Below are positions 35,241 to 44,680 of a stretch of DNA of 64,000 nt, piece by piece. The position numbers were made by a program, and so were the translations under genes. Position 1 is the first letter of the stretch, and each line of letters opens with the position of its first letter. The DNA lies in the NCBI RefSeq assembly GCF_000196675.2, contig NC_015312.1, positions 3,348,001-3,412,000 on the forward strand, written 5' to 3'. Source of the DNA: Pseudonocardia benzenivorans CB1190 (GTDB taxonomy: Bacteria > Actinomycetota > Actinomycetes > Mycobacteriales > Pseudonocardiaceae). Below the pieces are notes generated by a model. It was not told the DNA's origin. It saw only the letters and a program-made list of their open reading frames with translations, and searched no databases.

Positions 35241-36293
35241 TCAGGCCTGCGGGTCGGGCGCGGTGTGGGTCGAGTCGCGCACCGTCCCGACGTAGGCCTC
35301 CACCAGGTCCTCCATCGCCACCAGGCCGACGGTGCTGCCCTGCGGGTCGACGGCCCGCGCGAGGTGGGCGCGCGCGCTGCGCAGGGCGGCGAGCGCCTCG
35401 TCGAGCCGGGCGTCGGCGGGAACCTCCGGCAGCCCGCGCACCCGCGAGCCGGGGACGACGGCGGCCGGGTCGTCGACGACGTCGAGGATGTCCTTGACGT
35501 GCAGGTACCCGATGAGCCGGCCGTCGGCGCGCAGCGGGAAGCGGGAGTACCCGGTCTCGGCGACGACGGCGGCGACCTCCCCCACCGTCGGCCTGGCCGA
35601 CAGCGTGACCAGCTCGTCGAGCGGGACGACGACGTCGGCGACCGTGGCCTCGGCGGAGTGCAGGGTGCGGGCCAGGCGGCTGGACTCCTCGTCGTCGAGC
35701 AGGCCCTCGCGTCGTGAGTCGGAGATCATCTCGGCCAGCTCGCCGCTGGTGAAGGCCGCCTCCAGCTCGTCGCGCGGCTCGATGCGCAGCAGCCGCAGCA
35801 CCGAGTTCGCCATCCAGTTGAAGGCGGAGACGAACGGGCTCGCGACGCGCGTCCACACCAGGAACGGCGGGACGAGCAGCGCGGCGGTCCGCTCGGGCCC
35901 GGCGATGGCGATGTTCTTGGGCACCATCTCGCCGAGCACCATGTGCGCGACGACGACGATCGCCAGCGACAACGCGAACGCGATCGGGTGCAACAGCCCC
36001 TCGGGCAGGCCGAGCAGGTCGAACGGGCGCTCGATCAGGTGCGCGACAGCGGGCTCGCCGAGGCGGCCGAGCAGCAGCGAGGCGATGGTGATGCCCAGCT
36101 GCGACGCCGCGAGCATCCGCGACAGGTCCGCGCTCGCCGCGAGCACCGTGCGCGCGGCGGCGTCGCCCGCGTGGGCCATGGCCTCCAGCCGGTCGCGCCG
36201 GGCCGAGATCAGCGCGAACTCGGCGCCGACGAAGAACGCGTTGGCCAGCAGCAGCAGGACGGCCGCGAGCAGCGCGAGGAGGTCACCGCCCAT
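35241..36293 (-). CDS. CNNM/CorC-type hemolysin family transporter (second of pair)
   Basis: 350 residues. The CNNM transmembrane domain (residues 1-190; LALLAAVLLLLANAFFVGAEFALISARRDRLEAM, MVLGEMVPKNIAIA) is followed by two CBS domains (VPLDELVTLSARPTVGEVAAVV, LHVKDILDVVDDP). It lacks most of the CorC_HlyC C-terminal domain, being shorter than its neighbour. Related proteins export or regulate Mg2+/Co2+. Its start overlaps the stop of the upstream paralogue by 11 bases, so the two probably form a heteromeric unit. Confidence 0.9.
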   Translation of the reverse strand: MGGDLLALLAAVLLLLANAFFVGAEFALISARRDRLEAMAHAGDAAARTVLAASADLSRMLAASQLGITIASLLLGRLGEPAVAHLIERPFDLLGLPEGLLHPIAFALSLAIVVVAHMVLGEMVPKNIAIAGPERTAALLVPPFLVWTRVASPFVSAFNWMANSVLRLLRIEPRDELEAAFTSGELAEMISDSRREGLLDDEESSRLARTLHSAEATVADVVVPLDELVTLSARPTVGEVAAVVAETGYSRFPLRADGRLIGYLHVKDILDVVDDPAAVVPGSRVRGLPEVPADARLDEALAALRSARAHLARAVDPQGSTVGLVAMEDLVEAYVGTVRDSTHTAPDPQA

Positions 36294-37617
36294 CGACGGC
36301 CTCCGCCTCCGCCGGGCGGCGGGCCAGCCGCAGCTCGGCGATCCGGTGCCGGTCGCGGCGCATCACGGTCAGCCGCCACCCGTCGACGACGAGGTCGTCG
36401 CCGACGTCGGGGATCCGCCCGAGCCGGGCCAGTACCAGGCCGGCGAGCGTCTCGTAGTCGCCCTCGGGCATGTCGAAGCCGGTGGCGTCGGCGACCTCGT
36501 CGGCGCGCAGCAGGCCCGAGACCACCCACGAGTCGCGGCCGAGCGGGCGCACCGTCGGCTGCTCGGCCCGGTCGTGCTCGTCGCGGACGTCCCCGACGAT
36601 CTCCTCGACCAGGTCCTCCAGCGTCACGAGCCCGGCCGTGCCGCCGTACTCGTCGACGACGACGGCCATCTGCAGGCCGGCGGTGCGCAGCCGGGTCAGC
36701 AGCGCGTCGCCGTCGAGGGACTCGGGGACGGTCGGTGCCTGCTGGACGAGGTCGCGGACGACGGTGTGCACGCGCTCGGCCGCCGGTATCCCGAAGGCCT
36801 GCTTGACGTGGACCAGCCCGAGGACGGTGTCGGGGTCGCCGTCGCGGACGGGGAAGCGGGAGAAGCCGCTGGTCCGCGACAGCAGGACGAGGTCGGCGAC
36901 GGTGTCGTCGGCGTCGAGGGCCTCCATCCGCACGCGCGGGGTCATCAGGTCCTCGGCGACCCGGTCGGTGAACCGCAACGAGCGGTCCAGCAACGTCGCC
37001 GTTCCGGCGTCGAGGGTGCCGTGGGCGGCGCTGGCCCGCACGAGCGAGCTGAGCTCGTGCGGGGCCCGGGCCGAGCGCAGCTCCTCGGCGGGCTCCACGC
37101 CGAGCTTGCGGACGACGCCGTTGGCGGTCCGGTTGAGCCCGTTGATCAGCCAGCGGAACGTCGCGGAGAACCCGGCCAGCACCCACACGACCGCGCGCGC
37201 GGTCACCAGCGGGCGGGCGATCGCGATGTTCTTGGGCACCAGCTCGCCGAAGACCATCGACAGGGTCGTGGCCAGCACCAGCGAGAGCGCCGTGGCGAGA
37301 CCGGCGGACCAGCCCGGCGACATGCCGGTGGCGTCCAGGCCCGGCCGGATCAGCTCGGCGATCGCGGGTTCGGCGATGTAGCCGGTGGCCAGCGTCGTCA
37401 CGGTGATCAGCAGCTGGCTGCCCGAGAGCTGGAACGACAGCTCGCGGTGCGCGCGCTGCAGCGCCATCGCGCGCCGATCGCCCGACTCGGCGACGTGCGC
37501 CTCGATCTGGCTGCGCTCCAGCGCGGTCAGCGAGAACTCCGACGCGACGGCCACGGCGGTGCCGAACGTCAGCGCGAGCACGGCGACCAGGCCGAGCACG
37601 GACAGCAGGACCGTCAT
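36283..37617 (-). CDS. CNNM/CorC-type hemolysin family transporter (first of pair)
   Basis: 444 residues from ATG 37617. CNNM membrane domain (residues 1-200; EFSLTALERSQIEAHVAESG, MVFGELVPKNIAIARPLV), paired CBS domains (MTPRVRMEALDADDTVADLV, LVHVKQAFGIP), and a complete C-terminal CorC_HlyC domain (VVDEYGGTAGLVTLEDLVEE, YETLAGLVLARLGRIP). Predicted role is divalent-cation efflux or sensing at the membrane. First gene of a two-gene unit. Confidence 0.92.
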   Translation of the reverse strand: MTVLLSVLGLVAVLALTFGTAVAVASEFSLTALERSQIEAHVAESGDRRAMALQRAHRELSFQLSGSQLLITVTTLATGYIAEPAIAELIRPGLDATGMSPGWSAGLATALSLVLATTLSMVFGELVPKNIAIARPLVTARAVVWVLAGFSATFRWLINGLNRTANGVVRKLGVEPAEELRSARAPHELSSLVRASAAHGTLDAGTATLLDRSLRFTDRVAEDLMTPRVRMEALDADDTVADLVLLSRTSGFSRFPVRDGDPDTVLGLVHVKQAFGIPAAERVHTVVRDLVQQAPTVPESLDGDALLTRLRTAGLQMAVVVDEYGGTAGLVTLEDLVEEIVGDVRDEHDRAEQPTVRPLGRDSWVVSGLLRADEVADATGFDMPEGDYETLAGLVLARLGRIPDVGDDLVVDGWRLTVMRRDRHRIAELRLARRPAEAEAVDGR

Positions 37618-37805
37618 CGGACGGTGCTCCTGGCGGGGGACGCGGGAGAGAGGTTCCGGGGCGGGCGTGGCGGTCGACCGCAGCCCGGGTCACCGGGCCG
37701 TGCGCTGGGCACTGCTGCTCCTCGGGACACTGTCGGACGGGCCGCCGCACGTGCGGGTGCGGAGGCGCCGAGTGTAGGGCGTCGCCCGCGACGGCGCCCA
37801 GGTGA

Positions 37806-38933
37806 TCAGGCGAGGGTGACCGTCGCCTCGGCCTTGCCGCGGACGACGGCCAGCCGCTGCGCCTCCTCCTCGAGCGCGGTGCGTTCGGCCCTGGTGAGCC
37901 GCCGGAACGCGGTGACGCCGATCTCCAGCGTGCGCTTCTGCCGCGGCCGCCACACGCCGGCCGCCTCGGTCCCGGCGAGCAGCAGCCCGGGGCTGCCGAG
38001 CGGGCGCCACAGCCGGCTGCGGTGGTCGGGGTCGGGGACGAGCAGCGCGCGGTCGCGGCCCTGCAGCACCGGGTCCGAGGGCGCGAGCAGCCGCAGCCCC
38101 GGCTCGGGGGCGTCGGCGCGGACGGTGTCGAGGTCCTCGGCGCGCACGAGCCCGGGCCGCCCGCCCACGGTGACGTCCACGAGATCCGCGGCGGGCGCGT
38201 CGGCGACGACGGGCTTGGCCACCCCGAGGAAGTCGGCGACGTCGGCGAGCGAACCGCCGGGGAAGAGGCGCAGATAGGTGCGTTGCAGCGGAGCCGTCGG
38301 CCCCGTGGCGGCGGGCAGGCCCGCCCAGCCGGGGATCGCCTCGAACGTCAGCGGCCTGCTGTCGGGCACCAGCCGCATCCCCGCGGGCAGCGCGGCGAGG
38401 CGCAGCAGCTGCTCGGAGACGTGCCGGGTGTCGCAGGGCCGGCAGAACGGTGCGAGCGCCGGCCGGATCCGCGTGGTCACCTGCGCGCTGAGCCGGGACT
38501 TGGTGACGGTCCCCTCCGCGGCGAGCACCGCCGCGACGGCCTCGGCCACCTCCCGGTAGGCGCCCTCGCCGGTGACCCCGGCCTCGGCGAGACGTCTGCG
38601 CTGCCACGCCAGCCGCGCCATCGCGTCGGCGTCGTCGCGGGGCCGGCCCACCGCGGCGAGCAGCGGCAGGTCGGCGCTGCGGTGCAGGTGCGGGGCCCCG
38701 CGGAACGACCAGACCAGGGTCAGCGCACCGCCCGCGGTGACGTCGGCGGCGGGCGGCAGCGGCACCGCCAGCCGGGCCGAGACCGCGGCGCGCAGCGCGC
38801 CGGGCGGGGTGTCCTGCACGCCCAGGTCGCAGACGGCGAGCTCGTCGACCCGGCTGGCGGTGCGCCAGGTGAGCCCGTGCACGGCGAGCCGGTGGGCGAG
38901 CACGGCCTGCGGGTCGAGCGCGACGGGGGTCAC
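37806..38933 (-). CDS. winged-helix DNA-binding protein, AlkZ-like DNA glycosylase family
   Basis: 375 residues from GTG 38933. Matches the HTH_42/AlkZ group: N-terminal [13 protein letters not shown], the tandem winged-helix middle ([20 protein letters not shown], then [20 protein letters not shown]), and the C-terminal [20 protein letters not shown] and VWRPRQKRT. Characterised members (AlkZ, YcaQ) unhook DNA crosslinks; the Q-x-Q catalytic motif of AlkZ is not evident here, so activity is uncertain. Monocistronic. Confidence 0.75.
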   Translation of the reverse strand: MTPVALDPQAVLAHRLAVHGLTWRTASRVDELAVCDLGVQDTPPGALRAAVSARLAVPLPPAADVTAGGALTLVWSFRGAPHLHRSADLPLLAAVGRPRDDADAMARLAWQRRRLAEAGVTGEGAYREVAEAVAAVLAAEGTVTKSRLSAQVTTRIRPALAPFCRPCDTRHVSEQLLRLAALPAGMRLVPDSRPLTFEAIPGWAGLPAATGPTAPLQRTYLRLFPGGSLADVADFLGVAKPVVADAPAADLVDVTVGGRPGLVRAEDLDTVRADAPEPGLRLLAPSDPVLQGRDRALLVPDPDHRSRLWRPLGSPGLLLAGTEAAGVWRPRQKRTLEIGVTAFRRLTRAERTALEEEAQRLAVVRGKAEATVTLA

Positions 38934-39000
38934 CCCGTCATCGTGCCCGGACCCGCGGTGTCCGCGCGCCGTGTCGGGCGCGGCGCTGTTCCGGCGCGGC

Positions 39001-39067
39001 GGGGGTGTCGGCGCGGGGGTGTCGGCGCGGGGGTTTCGGCGCGGGGGTGTCGGCGCGGTTTCGGCGC
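39001..39067. repeat. 14-bp tandem repeat upstream of coaA
   Basis: GGGGGTGTCGGCGC occurs four times head to tail (39001-39056; third copy with one change), followed by a truncated copy GGTTTCGGCGC (39057-39067). It lies in the gap between the divergent AlkZ-like and coaA genes. Confidence 0.85.
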
Positions 39068-39123
39068 GGCGCGCGGAGATCGGTGCGACCGATCTCACGA
39101 GGCCGAGCCGCGACGTCGGCGTC

Positions 39124-39129
39124 TAGGTT
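39124..39129 (+). promoter_or_regulatory. -10-like TAGGTT of coaA
   Basis: TAGGTT just after the tandem repeat; gives a leader of roughly 45 bases before GTG 39182. No clear -35. Confidence 0.35.
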
Positions 39130-39181
39130 GGACCACCATGTCCACGTGGTGCGGCCGACGACGGCAGAGGGCAGTGTTCCG

Positions 39182-40144
39182 GTGACCCGGGCCACCGGCA
39201 CGCGCAACGGCGCGGCGTCCCCGTTCGTCGACTTCGACCGGGCGGCATGGGCGCGCCTCGGCGCGACGACACCGCTGCCGCTGACCGCGCACGAGCTCGA
39301 GCAGGTCCGCAGTCTCGGCGACCACGTCGACCTCGACGACGTCCGCGAGGTGTACCTGCCGCTGTCGCGGCTGCTCACGCTGCACGTCCAGGAGGGCGGG
39401 CGGCTCTACCGCGCCTACCGCAACTTCCTCGGCGGCACGACGGCACGCACCCCGTTCGTCATCGGGATCGCCGGGTCGGTGTCGGTGGGCAAGTCGACGA
39501 CGGCGCGCCTGCTACGGCTGCTGCTCGCCCGCTGGCCGCAGCATCCCCGCGTCGAGCTCGTCACGACCGACGGCTTCCTCCACCCCAACGCCGAGCTCGA
39601 ACGGCGGGGTCTCATGCAGCGCAAGGGCTTTCCCGAGTCCTACGACCGCCGCGCGCTGCTGCGCTTCATCACCGAGATCAAGGCGGGACAGGCCGAGGTC
39701 CGCGCGCCGGTGTACTCGCATCTGGTCTACGACATCGTGCCCGGCGAGCAGCTCGTGGTGCACCGGCCCGACATCCTGATCGTCGAGGGCCTCAACGTGC
39801 TGCAGCCGGCGCAGCCGAGCCTCTCGCGCGGCGGGGCACTGGCGGTCAGCGACTTCATCGACTTCTCCGTCTACGTCGACGCGGCGACCGACGACATCCG
39901 GAGCTGGTACGTCAGCCGGTTCCTGAAACTGCGCGAGACGGCGTTCCGTGATCCCGCGTCCTACTTCCGCCGCTACGCCGCACTCGACCGCCCGGCTGCG
40001 GTCGCGCGGGCCGAGTCGATCTGGGCGGAGATCAACGGGCCGAACCTGGAGGAGAACATCCTCCCGACGCGGGGCCGGGCGAGCCTGGTGCTGCGCAAGG
40101 GCCCCGACCACGCGGTCACCGGCATCCGGCTGCGCAAGGTCTGA
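39182..40144 (+). CDS. coaA: type I pantothenate kinase
   Basis: 320 residues from GTG 39182. P-loop [17 protein letters not shown], substrate region [28 protein letters not shown], and [25 protein letters not shown] are characteristic of prokaryotic CoaA. It phosphorylates pantothenate, the first and regulated step of coenzyme A synthesis, and is feedback-inhibited by CoA. Length matches mycobacterial CoaA (about 312). Confidence 0.96.
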   Translation: MTRATGTRNGAASPFVDFDRAAWARLGATTPLPLTAHELEQVRSLGDHVDLDDVREVYLPLSRLLTLHVQEGGRLYRAYRNFLGGTTARTPFVIGIAGSVSVGKSTTARLLRLLLARWPQHPRVELVTTDGFLHPNAELERRGLMQRKGFPESYDRRALLRFITEIKAGQAEVRAPVYSHLVYDIVPGEQLVVHRPDILIVEGLNVLQPAQPSLSRGGALAVSDFIDFSVYVDAATDDIRSWYVSRFLKLRETAFRDPASYFRRYAALDRPAAVARAESIWAEINGPNLEENILPTRGRASLVLRKGPDHAVTGIRLRKV

Positions 40145-40246
40145 CACCCCAGCCCGCCGCCGTCCGGAGGTGTCATCGCACGTCCGGACGGTCGCGACCG
40201 GCGAGCCCGCGTCGGGGTCCGGGGGCACTGCTGGCACGATGGGTGG

Positions 40247-40780
40247 ATGCAAGGCGGTGCCGATGTGGCGGGCCCGGAGGTGCCGGGTATGACGCATGCG
40301 ACTCCCGGGATGGCCGACGACCCACCCGACGACGACACGCACACCGCGCTGGCCGCGCGGCTGGGGCTCGTCGTCGGGCGGCTGAACCGGCGCATCCGTA
40401 TCGACGGCCGGGAGTCGGTGCCGCCGTTGCAGCTGTCCGCGCTGGTCACCGTCGAGCAGCGGGGCCCGCTGCGGCTCTCCGAGCTGGCCCGCCGCGAGGC
40501 CGTCACCGCGCCGACGATGAGCCGGGTGCTGGCCGCCCTCGACGACCAGGGGCTCGTCGTGCGCACGGTCGACCCCGACGACGCCCGCGGGGTGCTGATC
40601 ACCTTGTCGGCCAAGGGCGCCGAGGTCCTCAAGGAGGTGCGCAACCACCGCACGGCGCTGGTCGCCCGCCGCCTCGGCAGGCTCGACGCCGCCCAGCTCG
40701 CCGCGGTGCACGACGCGTTGCCCGCCCTGGAGGCCCTGCTCGTCGACGACGCGGCGAACCCGGGCACCGACCGGGTCTGA
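40247..40780 (+). CDS. MarR-family transcriptional regulator
   Basis: 177 residues from ATG 40247 (GTG 40265 and ATG 40289 are alternatives). MarR winged helix: PPLQLSALVTVEQRGPLRLSEL, recognition helix ARREAVTAPTMSRVLAALDDQGL, wing VRTVDPDDARGVLITLSAKG. Such dimers repress efflux or catabolic genes and respond to small aromatics. The gene converges on the DUF427 gene, so its target is not obvious. The TGA is inside a small palindrome. Confidence 0.88.
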   Translation: MQGGADVAGPEVPGMTHATPGMADDPPDDDTHTALAARLGLVVGRLNRRIRIDGRESVPPLQLSALVTVEQRGPLRLSELARREAVTAPTMSRVLAALDDQGLVVRTVDPDDARGVLITLSAKGAEVLKEVRNHRTALVARRLGRLDAAQLAAVHDALPALEALLVDDAANPGTDRV

Positions 40781-40795
40781 GCCCCGCCGTCAGAC
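40775..40795. terminator. small palindrome with both stop codons
   Basis: GTCTGA (40775-40780) and TCAGAC (40790-40795) flank nine bases; TGA of the MarR gene and TGA of the DUF427 gene are within the arms. Confidence 0.45.
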
Positions 40796-41587
40796 GGGGG
40801 TGCCGTCGACCAGGACGGTCAGCTCGTCGTGCGCGAACGACAGCAGCCCGGCAATCCGTGCCGCCTCGGGCAGCGGCTCGGGGTAGACCCATGCGGCGTC
40901 GGCGAGCAGCCGTCCGTCGGGCAGGCGGACCGAGCGGTAGCCCGCCTCGCCCTTGTAGGGGCAGCGGGTGCGGGTCGGGCTGGGCTCCAGCGTGGCGGCG
41001 ACGTCGCTCTCCTGCAGGTAGTACCGGTGCGGCAGCCCCGTCTCGGCCAGCATCGTCGGGTGCTCGCTGCGCGCGAGGACGGTGTCGCCGTGGCGCACCT
41101 CGACGGTCCGCGACGTCGGCCGGATGTCGATGCGCGTGTACGGGTCGGTGAGGTGGGCGTAGACCTGCTCGTCCTCGTCGTACCAGGCGTCGGCGGCCGT
41201 CCAGTACAGCGCCGCGTGCCCGGCGAGCCACGCCGCGGCGGGCTTCGGGTCGGGGTAGGACCACAGGGCGTTCTCGACGAACCGGTCGTCCACCCGCAGC
41301 GAGTGGTAGGCGGCGTCGCCCTTGAACGGGCAGTGCGTCGTGTGCGCGGACGGTTCGAGCACGGCCGCGTCGATGTCGGCGAACGGCACGTACAGCACCG
41401 GCAGCAGCGCGGTCTCGTGCAGCAGCAGCCCGTCACGGGTGTCGAGGACCGTGCGGCCGCCGAGCACCGCGCGGACGCGGCGCCCGAACGGATGCGCGAG
41501 CAGCTTGTGCGGCGGCCCGTCGATCACGTAGTTCGCGGTGGCGGGCGCGGTGGGGGACAGGGGACCGGTGGTGCGGGTCAGGCCCAC
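40790..41587 (-). CDS. tandem DUF427 protein
   Basis: 265 residues from GTG 41587, preceded by GGAAGGA. Two DUF427 repeats: residues 30-125 (HETALLPVLYVPFADIDAAV, THCPFKGDAAYHSL) and residues 160-250 (TGLPHRYYLQESDVAATLEP, TRCPYKGEAGYRSVRL). Each has the conserved CP-F/Y-KG loop and a C-terminal WxYPxP. Function is unknown; tandem copies are common in actinobacteria. Confidence 0.87.
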   Translation of the reverse strand: MGLTRTTGPLSPTAPATANYVIDGPPHKLLAHPFGRRVRAVLGGRTVLDTRDGLLLHETALLPVLYVPFADIDAAVLEPSAHTTHCPFKGDAAYHSLRVDDRFVENALWSYPDPKPAAAWLAGHAALYWTAADAWYDEDEQVYAHLTDPYTRIDIRPTSRTVEVRHGDTVLARSEHPTMLAETGLPHRYYLQESDVAATLEPSPTRTRCPYKGEAGYRSVRLPDGRLLADAAWVYPEPLPEAARIAGLLSFAHDELTVLVDGTPV

Positions 41588-41825
41588 GGGAGGGATCCTT
41601 CCGGCCGGGGTCGTCGGAGCCTCCAAGGCTGCCTCGTGACCGGCCCGGTGTCAGGTCGGGGCCGCCCGTCGCACGATGCGGCACCGCTCGGTGTTCCTGC
41701 AGGCCAGGAGATCCGCCCGGCGAATGTCCCGGCGCGGCCACCCGGTCGCGTGGCGAGCGCTGCGGCGCGCGGCGGTCCGCGCCTGACATAGTGGTCTCGA
41801 CGGGACCTGGGGGAGGCGACGAGTC

Positions 41826-43637
41826 GTGGACGCGGTGGCTGCGCTGCTCGCCGGGCTGCTCGACGGCCTGCGCCGGATCGTCAGCCCGGAGGTCTGCCCG
41901 GGTTCCTGGGCGTGGGCGACGACGCTGCTCGGCATCGGCGTCGGCCTGTTGCCGACCGTCGGAGCGGTGTCGGTCGCGCTCTGGCGGCGGCGCATCGGGT
42001 CGCGCTACGGCCCCGTCGAGTCCACCGGGCTCATCGCCGCCGGCGTGCTCACCTGCGGCGTGCTGCCGCTGCTGGTGTTCTCGGCCGTCGGCCAGGTCTT
42101 CGCCGCGGCGGCCGCGGGCGGATCGGTCCCCGGCCTGTCGGCGACCGCCGTCCGCTCCCTGGGGACCACGGTGTGCGTCGCGGGTGCCCAGTCCACCTAC
42201 CTGGGCCGGGGCTCGGTCGGCGACGCGTTCGACCCGTCCGATCCGGTGCGCCTCGCGATCGCCGTGCTGCTGCTGGTCCTCGTCCCGATCGTCACGACGT
42301 TGTTCGTCGCCGCCCAGGCCCGGCTCGCGCTGCGGCGCGGCCCGTCGTGGCCCGCCCGGTTCTTCTGGGTGCCGCTGATCGGCCTCGCCCTGGTGACCGT
42401 CGGCAGCCCGGCCGGTTCGTCGGAGCACCTGTGGGTCGGGATGGCGACCGGCGCGCTGATCGGCGTGGTGCTCACCGCGATGGCCGGGAAACCGGGCCAC
42501 GACGTCGTCGCCCGCTCGCTCGATCCGGCCGCCCGCACGTCGCGGCGCGACCGGTCGGCGGCGTTCCGACGCGAACCCGCGCCTGCCGGTGCTCCGGCGT
42601 CGGGACCCGTGCCGGGGCCGCGTGCCGCCGTCGCCGCGCCGCAACGCCCGCCCACGCGCCCGGTGCCGCCGCCCGTCGCCCCGACCGGGTCGCGGGTGCC
42701 GCCGCCGCGCACGCTCGTCGCGCCCACCCCCGGACCCGTCCCGGGCAACGCCTTCCCGGCCGCCGCCGTACCGGGCCCCGCCCGCGGCGCCCGGTTCAGC
42801 CCGATCCGGCGCATCGGCGCGGGCGGGTTCGGCCGGGTCGTGCTGGCCCGCGACGCCAAGCTCGGGATCACCGTCGCGCTGAAGGCGGCGCACGCGCCCG
42901 ACGCCGAGACCGAGGAGCGGATCCGCCGCGAGGCCGCCGCCCTGGCCGCGGTGCGACACCCCAACTGCGTGCGCATCCTCGATCTCGTGCACGCCCGCAG
43001 CGACCCGGGGCTCGCGGGCCTCGACGGCATGGTCATCGTCATGGAGTACGTGCAGGGCATGTCGTTGGGCGAGCTGGTCCAGCAGCACGGCACGCTCGAC
43101 GACGTCGCCGCCGCCCGCGTGTGGGCCGGGGTCGCGGGCGCGCTGCACGCCGCGCACTCCCACGGCGTGCTGCACCGTGACGTCAAGCCGGGCAACGTCA
43201 TCGTCGATCCCGCCGGGGTGGCGCATCTGATCGACTTCGGCATCGCCCGGCGCACGGGCGACTCGACGCTCACGATGGCGGGCTACGTCCTCGGCACCCC
43301 CGACTACCTGGCGCCGGAGGTCGCGGGCGGCGGCAAGGCCACTCCGGCGTCGGACTGCTGGCAGCTCGCCGCGACGGTGTCCTACGCGCTCGCGGGTTTC
43401 CCGCCCCGCGGCGGTCACCCCGACGCCGTCTCGGGACTGCGGGCCGCGGCGGCCGGTGCGAAGCTGACACACCTGCCGCGCCGCAGCCACCACCTGTCGC
43501 TGCTGAAGTCGGCGATGCGCAACGAGGCCGGCAAACGGCCCGACCTGCCGACGATCCACCGCAACCTCGACGACTGGCTGCGCCGCAACGGCACGTCGGC
43601 CCAGGGCCCGGTCACGGCGGGCACCGCGCGGCGCTGA
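41826..43637 (+). CDS. Ser/Thr protein kinase with polytopic N-terminal membrane domain
   Basis: 603 residues from GTG 41826, with GGGGGAGGC upstream. Residues 1-225 contain four to five hydrophobic helices (WATTLLGIGVGLLPTVGAV, IAVLLLVLVPIVTTLFVAA, WVGMATGALIGVVLTAM). A Pro-rich linker (230-315) leads to a Hanks-type kinase: GAGGFGRVVLARD, VALKAA, LHRDVKPGN, IDFGIARR, APE in DYLAPEVAGGG. All catalytic residues are present. Most actinobacterial kinases have the kinase domain N-terminal and a single helix, so the order here is inverted. Ligand unknown. Confidence 0.88.
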   Translation: MDAVAALLAGLLDGLRRIVSPEVCPGSWAWATTLLGIGVGLLPTVGAVSVALWRRRIGSRYGPVESTGLIAAGVLTCGVLPLLVFSAVGQVFAAAAAGGSVPGLSATAVRSLGTTVCVAGAQSTYLGRGSVGDAFDPSDPVRLAIAVLLLVLVPIVTTLFVAAQARLALRRGPSWPARFFWVPLIGLALVTVGSPAGSSEHLWVGMATGALIGVVLTAMAGKPGHDVVARSLDPAARTSRRDRSAAFRREPAPAGAPASGPVPGPRAAVAAPQRPPTRPVPPPVAPTGSRVPPPRTLVAPTPGPVPGNAFPAAAVPGPARGARFSPIRRIGAGGFGRVVLARDAKLGITVALKAAHAPDAETEERIRREAAALAAVRHPNCVRILDLVHARSDPGLAGLDGMVIVMEYVQGMSLGELVQQHGTLDDVAAARVWAGVAGALHAAHSHGVLHRDVKPGNVIVDPAGVAHLIDFGIARRTGDSTLTMAGYVLGTPDYLAPEVAGGGKATPASDCWQLAATVSYALAGFPPRGGHPDAVSGLRAAAAGAKLTHLPRRSHHLSLLKSAMRNEAGKRPDLPTIHRNLDDWLRRNGTSAQGPVTAGTARR

Positions 43638-43697
43638 CCCGGCACCCGTGGCTCGGCCGCGCCGGGGCTTCGCGGGCCGCGACCGCACGGCCCGGTC

Positions 43698-44504
43698 TCA
43701 GAACGCGTCGAGCCCGAGCTTCACGGCGAGGCCGAGGCCGGCGAGCCCGATCGCGGTGCGCAACAGCGTCGTCGGGAGCCGGCGGGCGATCGCCGGACCC
43801 AGCCACGACCCCACGAGCACGCCGGCGGCGAGCGGCACCACCGCCGCCCACCGGACGTCGCCCGCCACGGCGAACGCGACCGCGGCCGTGCCGTTGGCGA
43901 GCCCCAGCAGGGCGTTCTTCAGCCCGTTGGCCTGCAGCAGCGACACGGGCAGGCCGATGAGGAGCAACGCCAGCAGCAGCACTCCGGCCGCCGCGCCGAA
44001 GTAGCCGCCGTAGACCCCGACGAGGCCGATCCCGCCGAGGACGAGGAGCCGCCCGGTGCGCGTGGGCCCGCCGTCGGCCTCCCTCGCCGCGGCGGCGCGG
44101 ATGCGGGGCTGGCACAGCAGCACCAGCGACGCCCCGCCCACCAGGAACGGCACGATCTTCTCGAAGCTCCCGGCGGGGGTGAGGAACAGCATCGCCGCCC
44201 CGATCGCCCCGCCCACGACGACCAGCGGCGCCAGCCGCCGTACCCGCGCGCCCTGCCCTGCGAGCTCGGGACGCGAGCCCGCGACCGACCCGACGCTGCT
44301 GGCGAGCAGCGCGACGGTGTTGGTCATGTTCGCGGTCGTCGGGGGCAACCCGACGGCCAGCAGCGCCGGGTAGGAGAACAGCGACGCGAGCCCCGCCATG
44401 GAGCCCGACAGCCCGGCGCCGAACCCGGCTGCGACGAGGAGCAGCAGTTGGCCCGTCGTCACGGTCGCGCGCGGTCGACGCGGCGGTTCGGCACGCACCG
44501 ACAC
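43698..44504 (-). CDS. TauE/SafE-family sulfite/anion exporter
   Basis: 268 residues from GTG 44504, about eight membrane helices. TauE/SafE features: GFGAGLSGSMAGLASLFSYP and ANMTNTVALLASSVGSVAG near the N-terminus, then VGVYGGYFGAAAGVLLLALL and LQANGLKNALLGLANGT in the second half-repeat. Members export organosulfonates or sulfite, but substrate cannot be assigned. It is divergent from the lipoprotein gene. Confidence 0.88.
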   Translation of the reverse strand: MSVRAEPPRRPRATVTTGQLLLLVAAGFGAGLSGSMAGLASLFSYPALLAVGLPPTTANMTNTVALLASSVGSVAGSRPELAGQGARVRRLAPLVVVGGAIGAAMLFLTPAGSFEKIVPFLVGGASLVLLCQPRIRAAAAREADGGPTRTGRLLVLGGIGLVGVYGGYFGAAAGVLLLALLLIGLPVSLLQANGLKNALLGLANGTAAVAFAVAGDVRWAAVVPLAAGVLVGSWLGPAIARRLPTTLLRTAIGLAGLGLAVKLGLDAF

Positions 44505-44680
44505 TAGGCCTCCTCCCCGCCGGGGCGCGGTGCCCGCCGCTGCGATGCGTCCCACACCCGGCGGCGTCCGGTCGATCATGGTCTGCAAAGATCAGCTCGC
44601 CGTTCGGCGCGTGAGAGCAACCTCTCGTCGTCGCCTGACGTCTACACAGAGGAAGACACGATCAGACGGGGGTGATCGGG

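Noticed and set aside
39001..39067. Array of identical repeats considered as CRISPR
   Set aside because: The 14-bp units are head to tail with no spacers and no cas genes nearby.
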